A DNA stretch of 64,000 nucleotides from positions 110,157 through 174,156 of the forward strand of contig NZ_JODY01000012.1 in assembly GCF_000718015.1 (NCBI RefSeq), in the 5' to 3' direction. Position 1 is the first letter of the stretch. Every line of letters starts with the position of its first letter. Shown piece after piece: positions 16,957 through 25,791 of the stretch. Position numbers and translations under genes: made by a program. This stretch comes from Streptomyces catenulae. GTDB lineage: Bacteria > Actinomycetota > Actinomycetes > Streptomycetales > Streptomycetaceae. A model generated the notes under the pieces. It searched no databases, was not told the DNA's origin, and was given only the letters and a program-made list of their open reading frames with translations.

Positions 16957-17967
16957 TCAGGCGCCCGCCACCGGGGTCGCCGTGCCGCCCGCGTACAGCC
17001 GGGCGATGACGTCCTCGATGTCCGGTTCGCGGATCGAGAGGTCGACCAGCGGATAGCGTTCGGCGACCGCGGCGACCAGCGGGGCGGCGCTCGCCTCGGC
17101 GGGGAAGGCGAGCCACTGGCGGGGACCGGCGACCTTGACGGTGCGGGCACCGGGGACGCCGTCGATCGGCGGGAGTTCACGGTCCAGATCGACGACGAGC
17201 ATCCGCTCGCCCTCGCCCGCCGCGAGCAGCCCGGTGAGATCACCGTCGTAGACCAGCCGCCCGTGGTCGATGACCATCACCCGATGGCAGAGCTGCTCGA
17301 TGTCGGTGAGGTCGTGGGTGGTCAGCAGGACGGTGGTGCCGCGCTCCGCGTTCACCTCGCGCAGGAAGGAGCGGACCTTCGCCTTGCTGACGACGTCCAG
17401 ACCGATCGTCGGCTCGTCGAGGTAGAGCACCTCGGGATCGTGCAGCAGCGCCGCCGCGATGTCACCGCGCATCCGCTGACCCAGCGAGAGCTGCCGTACC
17501 GGGACGTCCAGCAGCGGCGCGAGGTCCAGCAGCTCCACACAGCGCTCCAGGTTGGCGCGGTAGGTGGCGTCCGGGACGCGGTACATCCGGCGGACCAGCT
17601 CGTAGGAGTCCTTCAGCGGCAGATCCCACCAGAGGGTGGTGCGCTGGCCGAAGACGACGCCGATCCGGCGGGCCAGCCGGAGGCGGCCACCGGCGGCGCC
17701 GCCGGTGCCGGAGCGGGCGAACGGGTCGATACCGGCGACCCGCAGCCGCCCGGCGCTGGGCACCAGGATGCCGGTGAGCATCTTGATGGTGGTGGACTTC
17801 CCGGCGCCGTTCGGACCGATGTAGCCGACCATCTCACCGCGGGCGACGGTGAAGTCGAGCCCGGAGACGGCCCGCACCTCCTCGCGGACCCGGCGCAGCC
17901 GCCCCGCCTTGCGGCGTACCGAGAACACCTTCTCGACCCCGGCCACCTCGATCAGCGCGTCCACCAC
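16957..17967 (-). CDS. ABC transporter ATP-binding protein of an ABC-2 (DUF990) exporter
   Basis: 336 residues with all ATPase motifs: Walker A GPNGAGKST at about 53-61, Q-loop FGQRTTLWWD, signature LSLGQRMRG, Walker B VLYLDEPTIGLD and the switch histidine in LLTTHDLTD. The about 90-residue C-terminal extension is typical of NatA/CcmA-like exporters. It powers the two membrane proteins encoded immediately upstream on the same strand (18001-18879 and 18872-19669). The three form one operon of DUF990-type ABC-2 genes. The substrate is unknown; such systems often export antibiotics, lipids or peptides. The start is GTG with GGGAG upstream. Confidence 0.93.
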   Translation of the reverse strand: MVDALIEVAGVEKVFSVRRKAGRLRRVREEVRAVSGLDFTVARGEMVGYIGPNGAGKSTTIKMLTGILVPSAGRLRVAGIDPFARSGTGGAAGGRLRLARRIGVVFGQRTTLWWDLPLKDSYELVRRMYRVPDATYRANLERCVELLDLAPLLDVPVRQLSLGQRMRGDIAAALLHDPEVLYLDEPTIGLDVVSKAKVRSFLREVNAERGTTVLLTTHDLTDIEQLCHRVMVIDHGRLVYDGDLTGLLAAGEGERMLVVDLDRELPPIDGVPGARTVKVAGPRQWLAFPAEASAAPLVAAVAERYPLVDLSIREPDIEDVIARLYAGGTATPVAGA

Positions 17968-18000
17968 AACTCCCTTTTCCTGTCGTTTCGTTGTCGCACA

Positions 18001-18879
18001 TCAGCTGCCGGTGCTGCGGTACGCGGCGAGCGCGCGGCGCCACAGGAGGCCGCCGACCGCGCAGAGCAGGGCCGCGACCACCGGGCCCAGGAACGCCACC
18101 CACGGCGGCAGACCCAGCGGCTCGGGGCGGCCCAGCAGCCAGAGGGCGGGCACCCAGTTCACGAAGGCCAGCGGGACGACGAAGACGACGCCGCGCACCA
18201 GATCCTGGGCGAAGACCGTCGGCGGGTACTGGAGCATCGCCTTGCCGCCGTAGGTGAAGGAGTTCTGCACCTCGGCGGCGTCCTGCGCCCAGAACTGGAA
18301 GGCGGCGCCCGCCGTGAAGACCGCCGCGAAGATCGCCGTACCGGTCAGCACCATCACCGGCACCATCAGCACCCGGCCCACCGACCACGCCACGTCGACA
18401 TGGGCCAGCGCCCACCCCAGCACCAGCACCGCCTGGGTGATCCCGCCCAGCCGCCGCAGCGCGAACCGGTCGGCCGCCAACTGCGCGAAGACCGGCACCG
18501 GACGCAGCAGCAGGGTGTCCAGCGAACCGTCCCGGATCCGGCTGCCGAGCCGGTCCATGCTGCCCATCAGCAGGTCCGCGAGGTTCATCGAGGTGCCCGC
18601 CAGCCCGTAGAGCAGCGCGACCTCGGGCAGTGTGAAGCCGCCGAGGACGTCGACGCGGGAGAACATCAGCAGCAGCGCGACGAAGTCCAGCGCGGTGGCG
18701 GCGAAGTTGCCGACCACCGTCATCGCGAACGACGCCCGGTAGGCGAGCGTCGCGCGGATCCACATCCACACCAGCAGCCGGTACGTGCGCAGCCCGTGCA
18801 CCACGACCGCCCACCGGCCCCCGGCGTCCGCCGCCCGCTCCGTACGCGGCGCGGCCGTCTCCAGCACTCCGTCAGCCAC
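18001..18879 (-). CDS. ABC-2 (DUF990) permease subunit
   Basis: 292 residues with about six hydrophobic segments. A 40-residue cytoplasmic N-terminus leads to 'YRLLVWMWIRATLAYRASF', characteristic of the DUF990 family. Further motifs are 'RIRDGSLDTLLLRPVPVFAQL' and 'QYPPTVFAQDLVRGVVFVV'. It forms the membrane pore together with the paralogous subunit encoded just upstream, whose stop overlaps this start by 8 bases. The partner ATPase gene follows after 33 bases. The two permeases share order and topology, indicating a heterodimeric exporter. Confidence 0.9.
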   Translation of the reverse strand: MADGVLETAAPRTERAADAGGRWAVVVHGLRTYRLLVWMWIRATLAYRASFAMTVVGNFAATALDFVALLLMFSRVDVLGGFTLPEVALLYGLAGTSMNLADLLMGSMDRLGSRIRDGSLDTLLLRPVPVFAQLAADRFALRRLGGITQAVLVLGWALAHVDVAWSVGRVLMVPVMVLTGTAIFAAVFTAGAAFQFWAQDAAEVQNSFTYGGKAMLQYPPTVFAQDLVRGVVFVVPLAFVNWVPALWLLGRPEPLGLPPWVAFLGPVVAALLCAVGGLLWRRALAAYRSTGS

Positions 18880-19669
18880 CGTTCACCACCACCTTCCTGG
18901 TGGCGTACGACTGGACCAGGCGTCCGAGGGCGAGCAGCGCCACCGCCCAGCCCGCCTGGAGCAGCAGCCCGCGCAGCGCGTCGGCGCCGGTGCGGGCGCC
19001 GAGCAGGATGTCGGCGGGGACCTGGAGGAGCGAGGCCCAGGGCAGCAGCTGCGCGGTGTGCGCGAGGGCGTCGGGGAAGACCGGCAGCGGGAGCACCATG
19101 CCGGAGAAGAACGTCCCCGCCAGCCCGGCGATCATCGCCAGCCCGGCGCCGTCCATCAGCCAGAACGAGGCGAGCGCCACCAGATACCGCAGCCCGAAGC
19201 TGACGACGACGGCCAGCAGCGCCGAGGTCAGGAAGAGCAGCCAGGTCAGCGGGTGGTCGGGCAGCGCGAGTTCGAAGAAGAGGGCGCCGACGGAGAGCGG
19301 GACGACGCCGCGCCCGATCAGCTGGAGGACCGCCCGCCCGAGGTCGGCGGCGAGCCACCACAGCTGGAGGTCGGCCGGGCGGTGCAGGTCGATCGCGATG
19401 TCGCCGGTGCGGATGCGGTCCTGGAGTTCGGCGATGCCGCCGCCGCTCATCAGCGAGGTGGCGGCGAGCAGCGCCTGCCCGGTCCAGGCGAAGGTCATCG
19501 CCTGCGGGAGGTCGTAGCCGCCCAGATGGGGCCGCTGGTCCCAGAGGGCGATGTAGGAGTAGGCGACGATGAAGCCGAAGACGGTGTTGGTGAAGACCCC
19601 GGCCGCGGTGGCGACCCGGTAGGTGGCGTAGCGCCGGAAACTTCCGGTCGCCACGGCCGCGTACAGCAT
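18872..19669 (-). CDS. ABC-2 (DUF990) permease subunit, first gene of operon
   Basis: 265 residues with about six TM segments. DUF990 hallmarks are 'RYATYRVATAAGVFTNTVFG' near the N-terminus and 'LQDRIRTGDIAIDLHRPADLQ' in the middle, matching the equivalent 'RIRDGSLDTLLLRPVP' of its partner. It begins at an ATG with AAAGGGG upstream. As the first gene of the three-gene operon it sets the promoter position: any promoter must lie upstream of 19669 in the 19.7-20.1 kb gap. Confidence 0.9.
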   Translation of the reverse strand: MLYAAVATGSFRRYATYRVATAAGVFTNTVFGFIVAYSYIALWDQRPHLGGYDLPQAMTFAWTGQALLAATSLMSGGGIAELQDRIRTGDIAIDLHRPADLQLWWLAADLGRAVLQLIGRGVVPLSVGALFFELALPDHPLTWLLFLTSALLAVVVSFGLRYLVALASFWLMDGAGLAMIAGLAGTFFSGMVLPLPVFPDALAHTAQLLPWASLLQVPADILLGARTGADALRGLLLQAGWAVALLALGRLVQSYATRKVVVNGG

Positions 19670-20185
19670 CGACCCGAATCCCCTTTCCTGTTCGGCGCCG
19701 TACGGCGCGGAGATGGTCCGTCCGGCGCCGGGCGGCGCGGACGGGCGGCGCCCGGTGGGCCGGGCGCACGGGTGCCCGTCTCACCGGGCGTACGGGGCTG
19801 CCCGGCCGGAGAACGCCGGGCCGGGTGGCGGTGCCGGGCGGGCGCGCGGGAGGCGGCGGCCGGGCGGGTGCGGAGGGCGGACGGGGAGCGGGGGGGCGGA
19901 CGGCGGCCCGGCCCCGGGCGGCCGCCGGGACGGTCCGGCGGCAAACCACCCGACCCTAACGGGACGCCCGCCACGCGCACCACGCATTTATCACCCGCCG
20001 GGGTGAGACCGGGGCGCCATCCGGCCGCGCGTGAGGAGGTCACCGGTGTGTGCCGTACCCGGAGAACGGATCAGATGATGCGACAGTACATATCGGGATA
20101 AGAATCACTAATCCCACCGCGCATCCCGTCCGGTACCGGCCCGCCGCGGCATCCGCCCGGCGGCGGCAGAGGAGTCCCACCAGAC
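19670..20185. promoter_or_regulatory. 516-base divergent intergenic region, no gene
   Basis: It separates the ABC-2 operon (minus) from the penicillin-binding protein gene (plus). It is very G/C-rich up to about 19990. An AT-richer stretch at about 20078-20115 (ACAGTACATATCGGGATAAG) is the likeliest promoter zone for the penicillin-binding protein. That gene's ribosome binding site GAGGAG is at about 20169-20174. I see no coding signal beyond random open frames. Confidence 0.4.
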
Positions 20186-22465
20186 ATGAGCGAAGAGCCG
20201 CACGGCCCGGAGAACGGCGGCCCCCGGCAGTGGGGGCCCCGCCCCGCCACCCCGGCAGCCACGGGAAAGGGCGCCGCCCGGCGCCGCCGACGCACCGGTT
20301 GGCGCCGCCTCTTCCCCACCTGGCGGATGCTCCTCGGCACCGGCGCCCTGCTCGTGCTGCTCGTCGGGGGCGCCCTCGTCGCCGGATACCTGCTCGTCGA
20401 CATCCCGGCGGCCAACAGCGCCGCCCGCGCCCAGAGCAACGTCTACCTCTACGCCGACGGCTCCGAACTGGCCCGCGACGGCGACATCAACCGCGAGAAC
20501 GTCGCCCTCTCCCAGATCCCCAGACGCATCCAGCGGGCCGTCCTCGCCGCCGAGGACCGCGACTTCCACACCGAATCGGCCGTCGACCCCGCCGCCATGC
20601 TCCGCGCCGCCTGGAACACCGCCACCGGCAAGGGCAAACAGTCCGGCTCGACCATCACCCAGCAGTACGTCAAGAACTACTACCTCGGCCAGGAACAGAC
20701 CCTCACCCGCAAGGCCAAGGAGTTCTTCATCGCCATCAAGCTGGACCGCGAGGAGAGCAAGGACAAGATTCTGGAGGGCTACCTCAACACCAGCTACTAC
20801 GGCCGCAACGCCTACGGCATCCAGGCCGCCTCCCAGGCGTACTACGGCAAGAACGTCGACCAGCTCAGCACCGGCCAGGGCGCCTACCTCGCGGCCCTCC
20901 TCAACGCCCCCAGCGCGTACGACGTCACCGCCCACCCCGAGAACCGCGCCCGCGTGCTGGCCCGCTGGAAGTACGTCCTGAACGGCATGGTCAAGGAGCA
21001 CTGGCTCAGCGCCGCCGACCGCGACGCCATGACCTTCCCCGACCCGCTCTCCACCACCACCCCCGCCGGACTCACCGGCCAGCGCGGCTACGTCGTCAAG
21101 GCCGTCACCGACTACCTGACCGACCATCACCTCGTCGACGAGGACACCCTGCGCTCCGGCGGCTACCGCATCACCACCACCCTCGAACGCCACCGCCAGG
21201 ACGCCCTCGGCCACGCCGTCAAGGCCAAACTGACCGGACGGCTCAGCGACACCCGCCCCGTCGACGCCTACGTCCGCGCCGGAGGCGCCTCCATCGACCC
21301 GGCGACCGGCCGCGTCGTCGCCCTCTACGGCGGCACCGACTACGCCAAGCAGTACGTCAACAGCGCCACCCGCCGCGACTACCAGGTCGGCTCCGTCTTC
21401 AAGCCGCTGGTCTTCGCCTCCGCCGTGCAGAACCGCTCGGTCACCCAGAGCGGCGCCCGCATCACCCCCAACACCCCCTACGACGGCACCAACAAACGCA
21501 TGACCGTCCAGCGCGGCCACGCCACCGGCTTCGCCCCCGCCAACGAGGACAACCGCTCCTACGGGCAGATCACCGTCACCGCCGCCATGGACAAGTCCGT
21601 CAACGCGGTCTTCGCCCAGATGGGTATCGACGTCGGACCCGCCAAGGTCAAGGACACCGCCGTCGCCCTCGGCGTCCCCGAGGACGCGCCCGGACTCGCC
21701 TCCGCCCAGGGCGCCATCTCGCTGGGCACCGCCACCCCCAGCGTCCTCGACATGGCGCAGGTCTACGCCACCCTCGCCCACCACGGACGGCTCCGCCCGT
21801 ACACCCTCGTCGACAAGGTCACCAAGGACGGCCGGGAGCTGACCCTGCCACACCGCCCCGAGACCACCGCCGTGGGCCGCTCGGCCGCCGACACCACGAC
21901 CTCCATGCTCCGCAACGTCGTCGAGGGCGGCACCGCCACCGCCGCCCAGGGCGCCGGACGGCCCGCCGCCGGCAAGACCGGCACCGCCGAGGACGACAAG
22001 GCCGCCTGGTTCGCCGGATACACCCCCGAACTCGCCACCGTCGTCGCCGTCCTCGGCCAGAACCCGAAGACCGCCGCACAGGAACCGCTCTACGGCGCCG
22101 CCGGACTGCCCCGCGTCAACGGCGGCGGCTTCCCCGCCCAGATCTGGGCCGACTACACCGCCGCCGCGCTACGTGGAAAACCGGTCCGCACCTTCGACCT
22201 GAAACTGGAGCCCGGCGCCCAGTCCTCCGCCTCCCCCAACCCCTCGGCCTCCGGCGCCTCCCCGTCACCGTCCGGCTCCGCCCCCGCCCCGGGCGGCACC
22301 GCCCCGACCGGCGGCCCGCAGCGCCCGAACCGGCCCGGTGGCCGCCCCACCGCGGGCCCGCCGCCCGGCGGGCCCGGCCAGGGCGGCGGCGCCGGGGAGA
22401 ACGGCGGCGGAGGAGGAGGCGGCGGCGACCAGGGCGGCTCGGACGAGGGCAGCTTCGGCGACTGA
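20186..22465 (+). CDS. Class A (bifunctional) penicillin-binding protein
   Basis: 759 residues that polymerise and cross-link peptidoglycan at the outer face of the membrane. A basic cytoplasmic N-terminus and one TM helix (about 48-70) precede the GT51 glycosyltransferase, with catalytic Glu at about 123 (AAEDRDFHTE) and 'GGSTITQQ'-like GSTITQQYVKNYYL. The transpeptidase domain has SxxK at about 403-406 (GSVFKPL), SVN at about 471-473 and KTGT at about 597-600. The last 90 residues are a disordered Ser/Pro/Gly-rich tail ending in poly-Gly and acidic residues, common in Streptomyces paralogues. The ATG at 20186 has a GAGGAG ribosome binding site. The gene is monocistronic. Confidence 0.95.
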   Translation: MSEEPHGPENGGPRQWGPRPATPAATGKGAARRRRRTGWRRLFPTWRMLLGTGALLVLLVGGALVAGYLLVDIPAANSAARAQSNVYLYADGSELARDGDINRENVALSQIPRRIQRAVLAAEDRDFHTESAVDPAAMLRAAWNTATGKGKQSGSTITQQYVKNYYLGQEQTLTRKAKEFFIAIKLDREESKDKILEGYLNTSYYGRNAYGIQAASQAYYGKNVDQLSTGQGAYLAALLNAPSAYDVTAHPENRARVLARWKYVLNGMVKEHWLSAADRDAMTFPDPLSTTTPAGLTGQRGYVVKAVTDYLTDHHLVDEDTLRSGGYRITTTLERHRQDALGHAVKAKLTGRLSDTRPVDAYVRAGGASIDPATGRVVALYGGTDYAKQYVNSATRRDYQVGSVFKPLVFASAVQNRSVTQSGARITPNTPYDGTNKRMTVQRGHATGFAPANEDNRSYGQITVTAAMDKSVNAVFAQMGIDVGPAKVKDTAVALGVPEDAPGLASAQGAISLGTATPSVLDMAQVYATLAHHGRLRPYTLVDKVTKDGRELTLPHRPETTAVGRSAADTTTSMLRNVVEGGTATAAQGAGRPAAGKTGTAEDDKAAWFAGYTPELATVVAVLGQNPKTAAQEPLYGAAGLPRVNGGGFPAQIWADYTAAALRGKPVRTFDLKLEPGAQSSASPNPSASGASPSPSGSAPAPGGTAPTGGPQRPNRPGGRPTAGPPPGGPGQGGGAGENGGGGGGGGDQGGSDEGSFGD

Positions 22466-22479
22466 ACGGGCACCCCTCG

Positions 22480-22800
22480 CTAATGCCCCGACGTCGCCTT
22501 CAGCCCCACCACCGCGACCAGCAGCAGACAGATGAAGAAGATCCGGGCGGCGGTCACCGGCTCACCCAGCACCAGCATCCCGACCACCGCCGCACCGGCG
22601 GCGCCGATCCCGACCCACACGCCGTACGCCGTACCGATCGGCAACGTCCGCGCGGCGACCGACAGCATCAGCATGCTCGCCACGATCCCCGCGCCGGTGA
22701 ACACACTCGGCCACAGCCGCGTGAACCCGTCGGTGAACTTCATCCCGATCGACCAGCCGACCTCCAGCAGACCGGCGACCGCGAGCAGGATCCATGCCAT
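22480..22800 (-). CDS. sugE: SMR-family guanidinium exporter (SugE/Gdx type)
   Basis: 106 residues from the ATG at 22800 with a GGAGG ribosome binding site. It has four TM helices in the small multidrug resistance pattern. The essential Glu sits in TM1 (LLAVAGLLEVGWSIGMKF), where the WSIGMKFTDGFTRLWPS context points to the SugE/Gdx subtype rather than EmrE. Gdx proteins export guanidinium in exchange for protons. The assignment is strengthened by a guanidine-III riboswitch-like element in its leader (22834-22874), which would turn on translation when guanidine accumulates. It is convergent with the penicillin-binding protein gene, 14 bases away. Confidence 0.93.
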   Translation of the reverse strand: MAWILLAVAGLLEVGWSIGMKFTDGFTRLWPSVFTGAGIVASMLMLSVAARTLPIGTAYGVWVGIGAAGAAVVGMLVLGEPVTAARIFFICLLLVAVVGLKATSGH

Positions 22801-22833
22801 GACGGCACCTCCGTGAAAACGTCTCAACAGGGG

Positions 22834-22874
22834 TGCGTCGTCTTTTCCTGCCCGGTACGGCGCGTCTCGTCGGG
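22834..22874 (-). promoter_or_regulatory. Guanidine-III (ykkC-III) riboswitch
   Basis: On the minus strand the leader reads CCCGACGAGACGCGCCGTAC, then CGGGCAGGAAAAGACGACGC. It matches, nearly base for base, the recalled ykkC-III/guanidine-III consensus (CCGGACGAGG...GCGCCGUACC...CAGGACAAGACGGCGC). The P1 arms CCCG/CGGG and the pseudoknot GCGCCGU/ACGACGC can form, the latter with one C-A mismatch. It ends about 20 bases before the GGAGG of the SMR gene, so control of ribosome access is likely. Confidence 0.85.
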
Positions 22875-23046
22875 TACCCCCGACGCTAGCAACACCGCAT
22901 ACGAAACGGGCGGTGACCTCGGTCACCGCCCGTACCCCCGCGAACCCGCGCCCCTCGGCGACGGGCCCCGGAGACGTCCTACCGACCCCGGAAACGCCCT
23001 GCCGGTCCCGGAGACGTCCTACCGCCCCCGGAGATGTCTGCGCGTC

Positions 23047-23397
23047 CTACAGATACAGCCCCGTCGCGTCGTCCGCGCCCTCCAGCCGCTCCGCGGCCAC
23101 CGCGTGCAGATCCTTCTCCCGCATCAGCACGTACGCCACCCCGCGCACCTCGACCTCGGCGCGGTCCTCCGGGTCGTAGAGCACCCGGTCGCCGGTCTCC
23201 ACGGTCCGTACGCTCTGCCCCACGGCGACGACCTCGGCCCAGGCCAGGCGGCGGCCCACGGCGGCGGTCGCCGGGATGACGATGCCCCCGGTCGAGCGAC
23301 GCTCGCCCTCGGGGATGTCCGTCCGCACCAGCACCCGGTCGTGCAGCATCCGGATCGGCAGCTTGTCGTGGGTGTCCTTGACGTTATTCGGGCTCAC
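23047..23397 (-). CDS. GroES-like (Cpn10 fold) protein
   Basis: 116 residues from a GTG start. The Cpn10 beta-barrel is recognisable from 'IRMLHDRVLVRTDIPEGERRSTGGIVIPATAA' (in two parts), 'AEVVAVGQSVRTVETGDRVLYDPED' and 'VRGVAYVLMREKDLHAV'. The mobile-loop region (RRSTGGIVIP) matches GroES, whose loop docks onto GroEL. It is longer than a canonical GroES of about 102 residues, with an N-terminal extension and a C-terminal tail. It is not beside a groEL gene, so it is a divergent paralogue rather than the main co-chaperonin. It sits 56 bases downstream of the DUF3618 gene on the same strand. Confidence 0.88.
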   Translation of the reverse strand: MSPNNVKDTHDKLPIRMLHDRVLVRTDIPEGERRSTGGIVIPATAAVGRRLAWAEVVAVGQSVRTVETGDRVLYDPEDRAEVEVRGVAYVLMREKDLHAVAAERLEGADDATGLYL

Positions 23398-23453
23398 GGC
23401 ACGACCGTACCCGCACCCCGGCCGCCGCCCGACCGCCGGGCACCGCCGGGGCG

Positions 23454-23774
23454 CTAGTCGCGGTGCTTGCGGGAGCGGGCCACCAGCAGGCCCACGATGC
23501 CGACGCCGACCATCGCCACCGGCACGATCCGCTCCAGCCGCGGCGCACCGTCCTCCGACACCAGCTGGGCGCGGACGTCCGACACCACGCGGTTGGCCGC
23601 CACATAGGCGCGACCGGCCGTGCGGTCCACCGCCTCGACGGTCTTCGCCTTCGCCTCACCGATGATCGTCTTCGGGTGCAGCCGCACACCGATCTCGTCG
23701 AGCATCACGGCGAGATCCTGCCGTCTGCGGACGATGTCCGCCTCGATCTGCGCAGGGGTCCTGGCTTCCGACAC
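23454..23774 (-). CDS. DUF3618 family membrane-associated protein
   Basis: 106 residues from the GTG at 23774 with GGAGG seven bases upstream. The N-terminal helix 'RTPAQIEADIVRRRQDLAVMLDEIGVRLHPK' (read in parts) is the DUF3618 hallmark, followed by a central helical region (AVDRTAGRAYVAANRVV). A C-terminal TM helix is VAMVGVGIVGLLVA with a basic tail RSRKHRD. Such proteins are probably tail-anchored with a cytoplasmic coiled-coil; function unknown. The gene is divergent from bcp across a 225-base spacer and may be co-transcribed with the GroES-like gene downstream. Confidence 0.85.
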   Translation of the reverse strand: MSEARTPAQIEADIVRRRQDLAVMLDEIGVRLHPKTIIGEAKAKTVEAVDRTAGRAYVAANRVVSDVRAQLVSEDGAPRLERIVPVAMVGVGIVGLLVARSRKHRD

Positions 23775-23999
23775 CGCGCCGCCTCCATCGTCTCGGGCCG
23801 ATGCGTACGGGGCCGGGCACGAGGCTCCGTACGGAACCGGCCACCACATGCGTACCGATTCGTGCACACAGTCTGTCAGCTCACGCCCCGCCGCGCCCCA
23901 CAGCACCCCCTGTAACGCGCGGCCCCGCACCCCCGGCGCCGCCGCGCGGTACACCCGACGCCGTAATCTCGGGGCGTACGGAACCTTCGAAGGAGAGCC

Positions 24000-24479
24000 A
24001 TGAGCGAGCGACTGCAGCCCGGCGACACCGCCCCCGCCTTCACCCTGCCCGACGCGGACGGAAACGAGATCTCGCTCGCCGACCACAAGGGCCGCAAGGT
24101 CATCGTCTACTTCTACCCGGCCGCCCTCACCCCCGGCTGCACCAAGCAGGCGTGCGACTTCACCGACAACCTCGACTTCCTCGCCGGTCACGGCTACGAC
24201 GTCATCGGCATCTCCCCCGACAAGCCGGAGAAGCTCGCGAAGTTCCGCGAGAAGGAGGAGCTGAAGGTGACCCTCCTCGGCGACCCCGACAAGAAGGTCC
24301 TGGAGTCCTACGGCGCCTTCGGCGAGAAGAAGCTGTACGGCAAGGTCGTCACCGGCGTGATCCGCTCCACCGTCATCGTCGACGAGGACGGCAAGGTCGA
24401 ACGCGCCCTCTACAACGTGAAGGCCACCGGCCATGTCGCCAAGATCATCAAGGACCTGAAGCTGGCACCGACGGCCTGA
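24000..24479 (+). CDS. bcp: Thioredoxin-dependent thiol peroxidase (Bcp/PrxQ)
   Basis: 159 residues, the usual Bcp length. It reduces H2O2 and organic hydroperoxides in the cytoplasm. The peroxidatic cysteine is Cys47 in the PAALTPGCT motif and the likely resolving cysteine is Cys52 (KQACDF), the five-residue spacing typical of Bcp. Other thioredoxin-fold features are 'KVIVYFYP' and 'IGISPDKPEKLAKF'. The ATG is preceded by GAAGGAGA. It is followed by a strong hairpin and is transcribed alone. Confidence 0.96.
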   Translation: MSERLQPGDTAPAFTLPDADGNEISLADHKGRKVIVYFYPAALTPGCTKQACDFTDNLDFLAGHGYDVIGISPDKPEKLAKFREKEELKVTLLGDPDKKVLESYGAFGEKKLYGKVVTGVIRSTVIVDEDGKVERALYNVKATGHVAKIIKDLKLAPTA

Positions 24480-24497
24480 CCCGCCGCCGCACCAGCC

Positions 24498-24522
24498 GGG
24501 GGCGGTCCGCCGGACCGCCCCC
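24498..24522. terminator. Bidirectional terminator hairpin
   Basis: Perfect 11-bp arms GGGGGCGGTCC (24498-24508) and GGACCGCCCCC (24512-24522) with a GCC loop, between the convergent bcp and sensor kinase genes. Confidence 0.85.
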
Positions 24523-24525
24523 GCG

Positions 24526-25791
24526 TCACTCCGCCACCGCCACCCGGTCCGGCAGCTCCAGCACCGCCCGGGCGCCACCGCCCTCCGCCACACCGAAGTC
24601 CAGCCGCGCCCCCAGCACCCCGGCCTGACCCACCGCGATCGTCAGCCCCAGACCGTGCCCGGTCCCCCGCTCCGGCGCCGCCGTACGGAACCGCCGCGGC
24701 CCCTCGGCACACAGATCCGCCGGATACCCCGGCCCGTGATCCCGCACCACGATGCGGTTGCCCGCCACCACCACCTCGATCGGCGGCTTCCCGTGCCGCT
24801 CCGCGTTGGCCAGCAGATTCACCAGCACCCGCTCCACCCGGCGCCGGTCCGTCTCCACGATCCGCGGCTCCCCCTCGACCGTCACCGACACCTCGTCCAC
24901 CCCACGCTGCCCCGCCGCCCGCCGCACGATCCCCCGCACCAGCGACGGCAGATCACAGGCGTCCAGATCCGCCCGCTCCACCCCGGCGTCCAACCGCGAC
25001 ACCTCCAGCAGGTCCTCCACCAGCCGCCGCATCGCCTGCGCCCGGTCCCGCACCAGCTCCACCGCCCGCGGCTGCGGCAACAGCTCCGCCGCCGCCACCA
25101 ACCCCGCCACCGGCGTCCGCAACTCGTGCGCCACATCCGCGGTGAACTCCCGCTCCGCCTGCGCCTGCGCCGCCAGCGACGTCGCCATGTGATGCACACT
25201 CCGGCCCAACTCGGCCACCTCGTCCCGCCCCGCGCTCGCCAACCCGTCCCACTCCAGCTCCGGCCCCGCACCCGCCGCTATCCGCCGCGCCGCCGCCGCA
25301 CTCAACCGCAGCCGCCGCGACAGCCGCTGCGCCACGAACCACGACACCACCGCCATCAACACGACCGTGCCCGCACCCGCGATCAGCAGCGCCCGGTCCA
25401 ACGCCACCCGCGCCGGATCGTCCTGCGGATACGCCGCCGACACCGACAGCGACCGCCCCCACCGCGCCCCGCCCGTCCCGTCGTCGACCCCCGTCGCCGC
25501 CCACACCCGCGGATCGTCCCCACCGCTCAGATACGTCCCCGACCGCCCCGCGAACACCGCCTCCCGCAACGGCGCGGGCAACGCGGCGTCGTCCAGCTGC
25601 GCCCCCATCGCCAGCGTCCCGTCCCGCTCGTATATCTGCACCGCCGAACTCAGCCGGACGTCCTGGTACGCCCGCGCCGCACGCTCCCGCCCGGCATCGG
25701 CGATGTGGTGCACCGCGACACCCAGCACCACCACGGCGAGCGCCGTCATACCCGAGATGGCCAGCGCGATCCGGCCCCTGATCCCCATCAC
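24526..25791 (-). CDS. Sensor histidine kinase without adjacent response regulator
   Basis: 421 residues. TM1 at about 7-29, an extracytoplasmic sensor segment of about 100 residues, TM2 at about 133-155, HAMP at about 156-210, the H-box DVAHELRTPVAG with His222, N-box NLLANAERHG, G1 VRDHGPGYP and G2 GTGHGLGLTI. All kinase motifs look intact. The GTG start at 25791 overlaps the stop of the upstream anchored-protein gene by 4 bases (GTGA), so the two are coupled. No response regulator lies next to it on either side, which is unusual; its partner must be encoded elsewhere. Confidence 0.93.
   Translation of the reverse strand: MMGIRGRIALAISGMTALAVVVLGVAVHHIADAGRERAARAYQDVRLSSAVQIYERDGTLAMGAQLDDAALPAPLREAVFAGRSGTYLSGGDDPRVWAATGVDDGTGGARWGRSLSVSAAYPQDDPARVALDRALLIAGAGTVVLMAVVSWFVAQRLSRRLRLSAAAARRIAAGAGPELEWDGLASAGRDEVAELGRSVHHMATSLAAQAQAEREFTADVAHELRTPVAGLVAAAELLPQPRAVELVRDRAQAMRRLVEDLLEVSRLDAGVERADLDACDLPSLVRGIVRRAAGQRGVDEVSVTVEGEPRIVETDRRRVERVLVNLLANAERHGKPPIEVVVAGNRIVVRDHGPGYPADLCAEGPRRFRTAAPERGTGHGLGLTIAVGQAGVLGARLDFGVAEGGGARAVLELPDRVAVAE

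Noticed and set aside
20108..21853. A minus-strand open frame antisense to the penicillin-binding protein
   Set aside because: Low-complexity Val/Gly/Asp-rich product overlapping a gene with all catalytic motifs.
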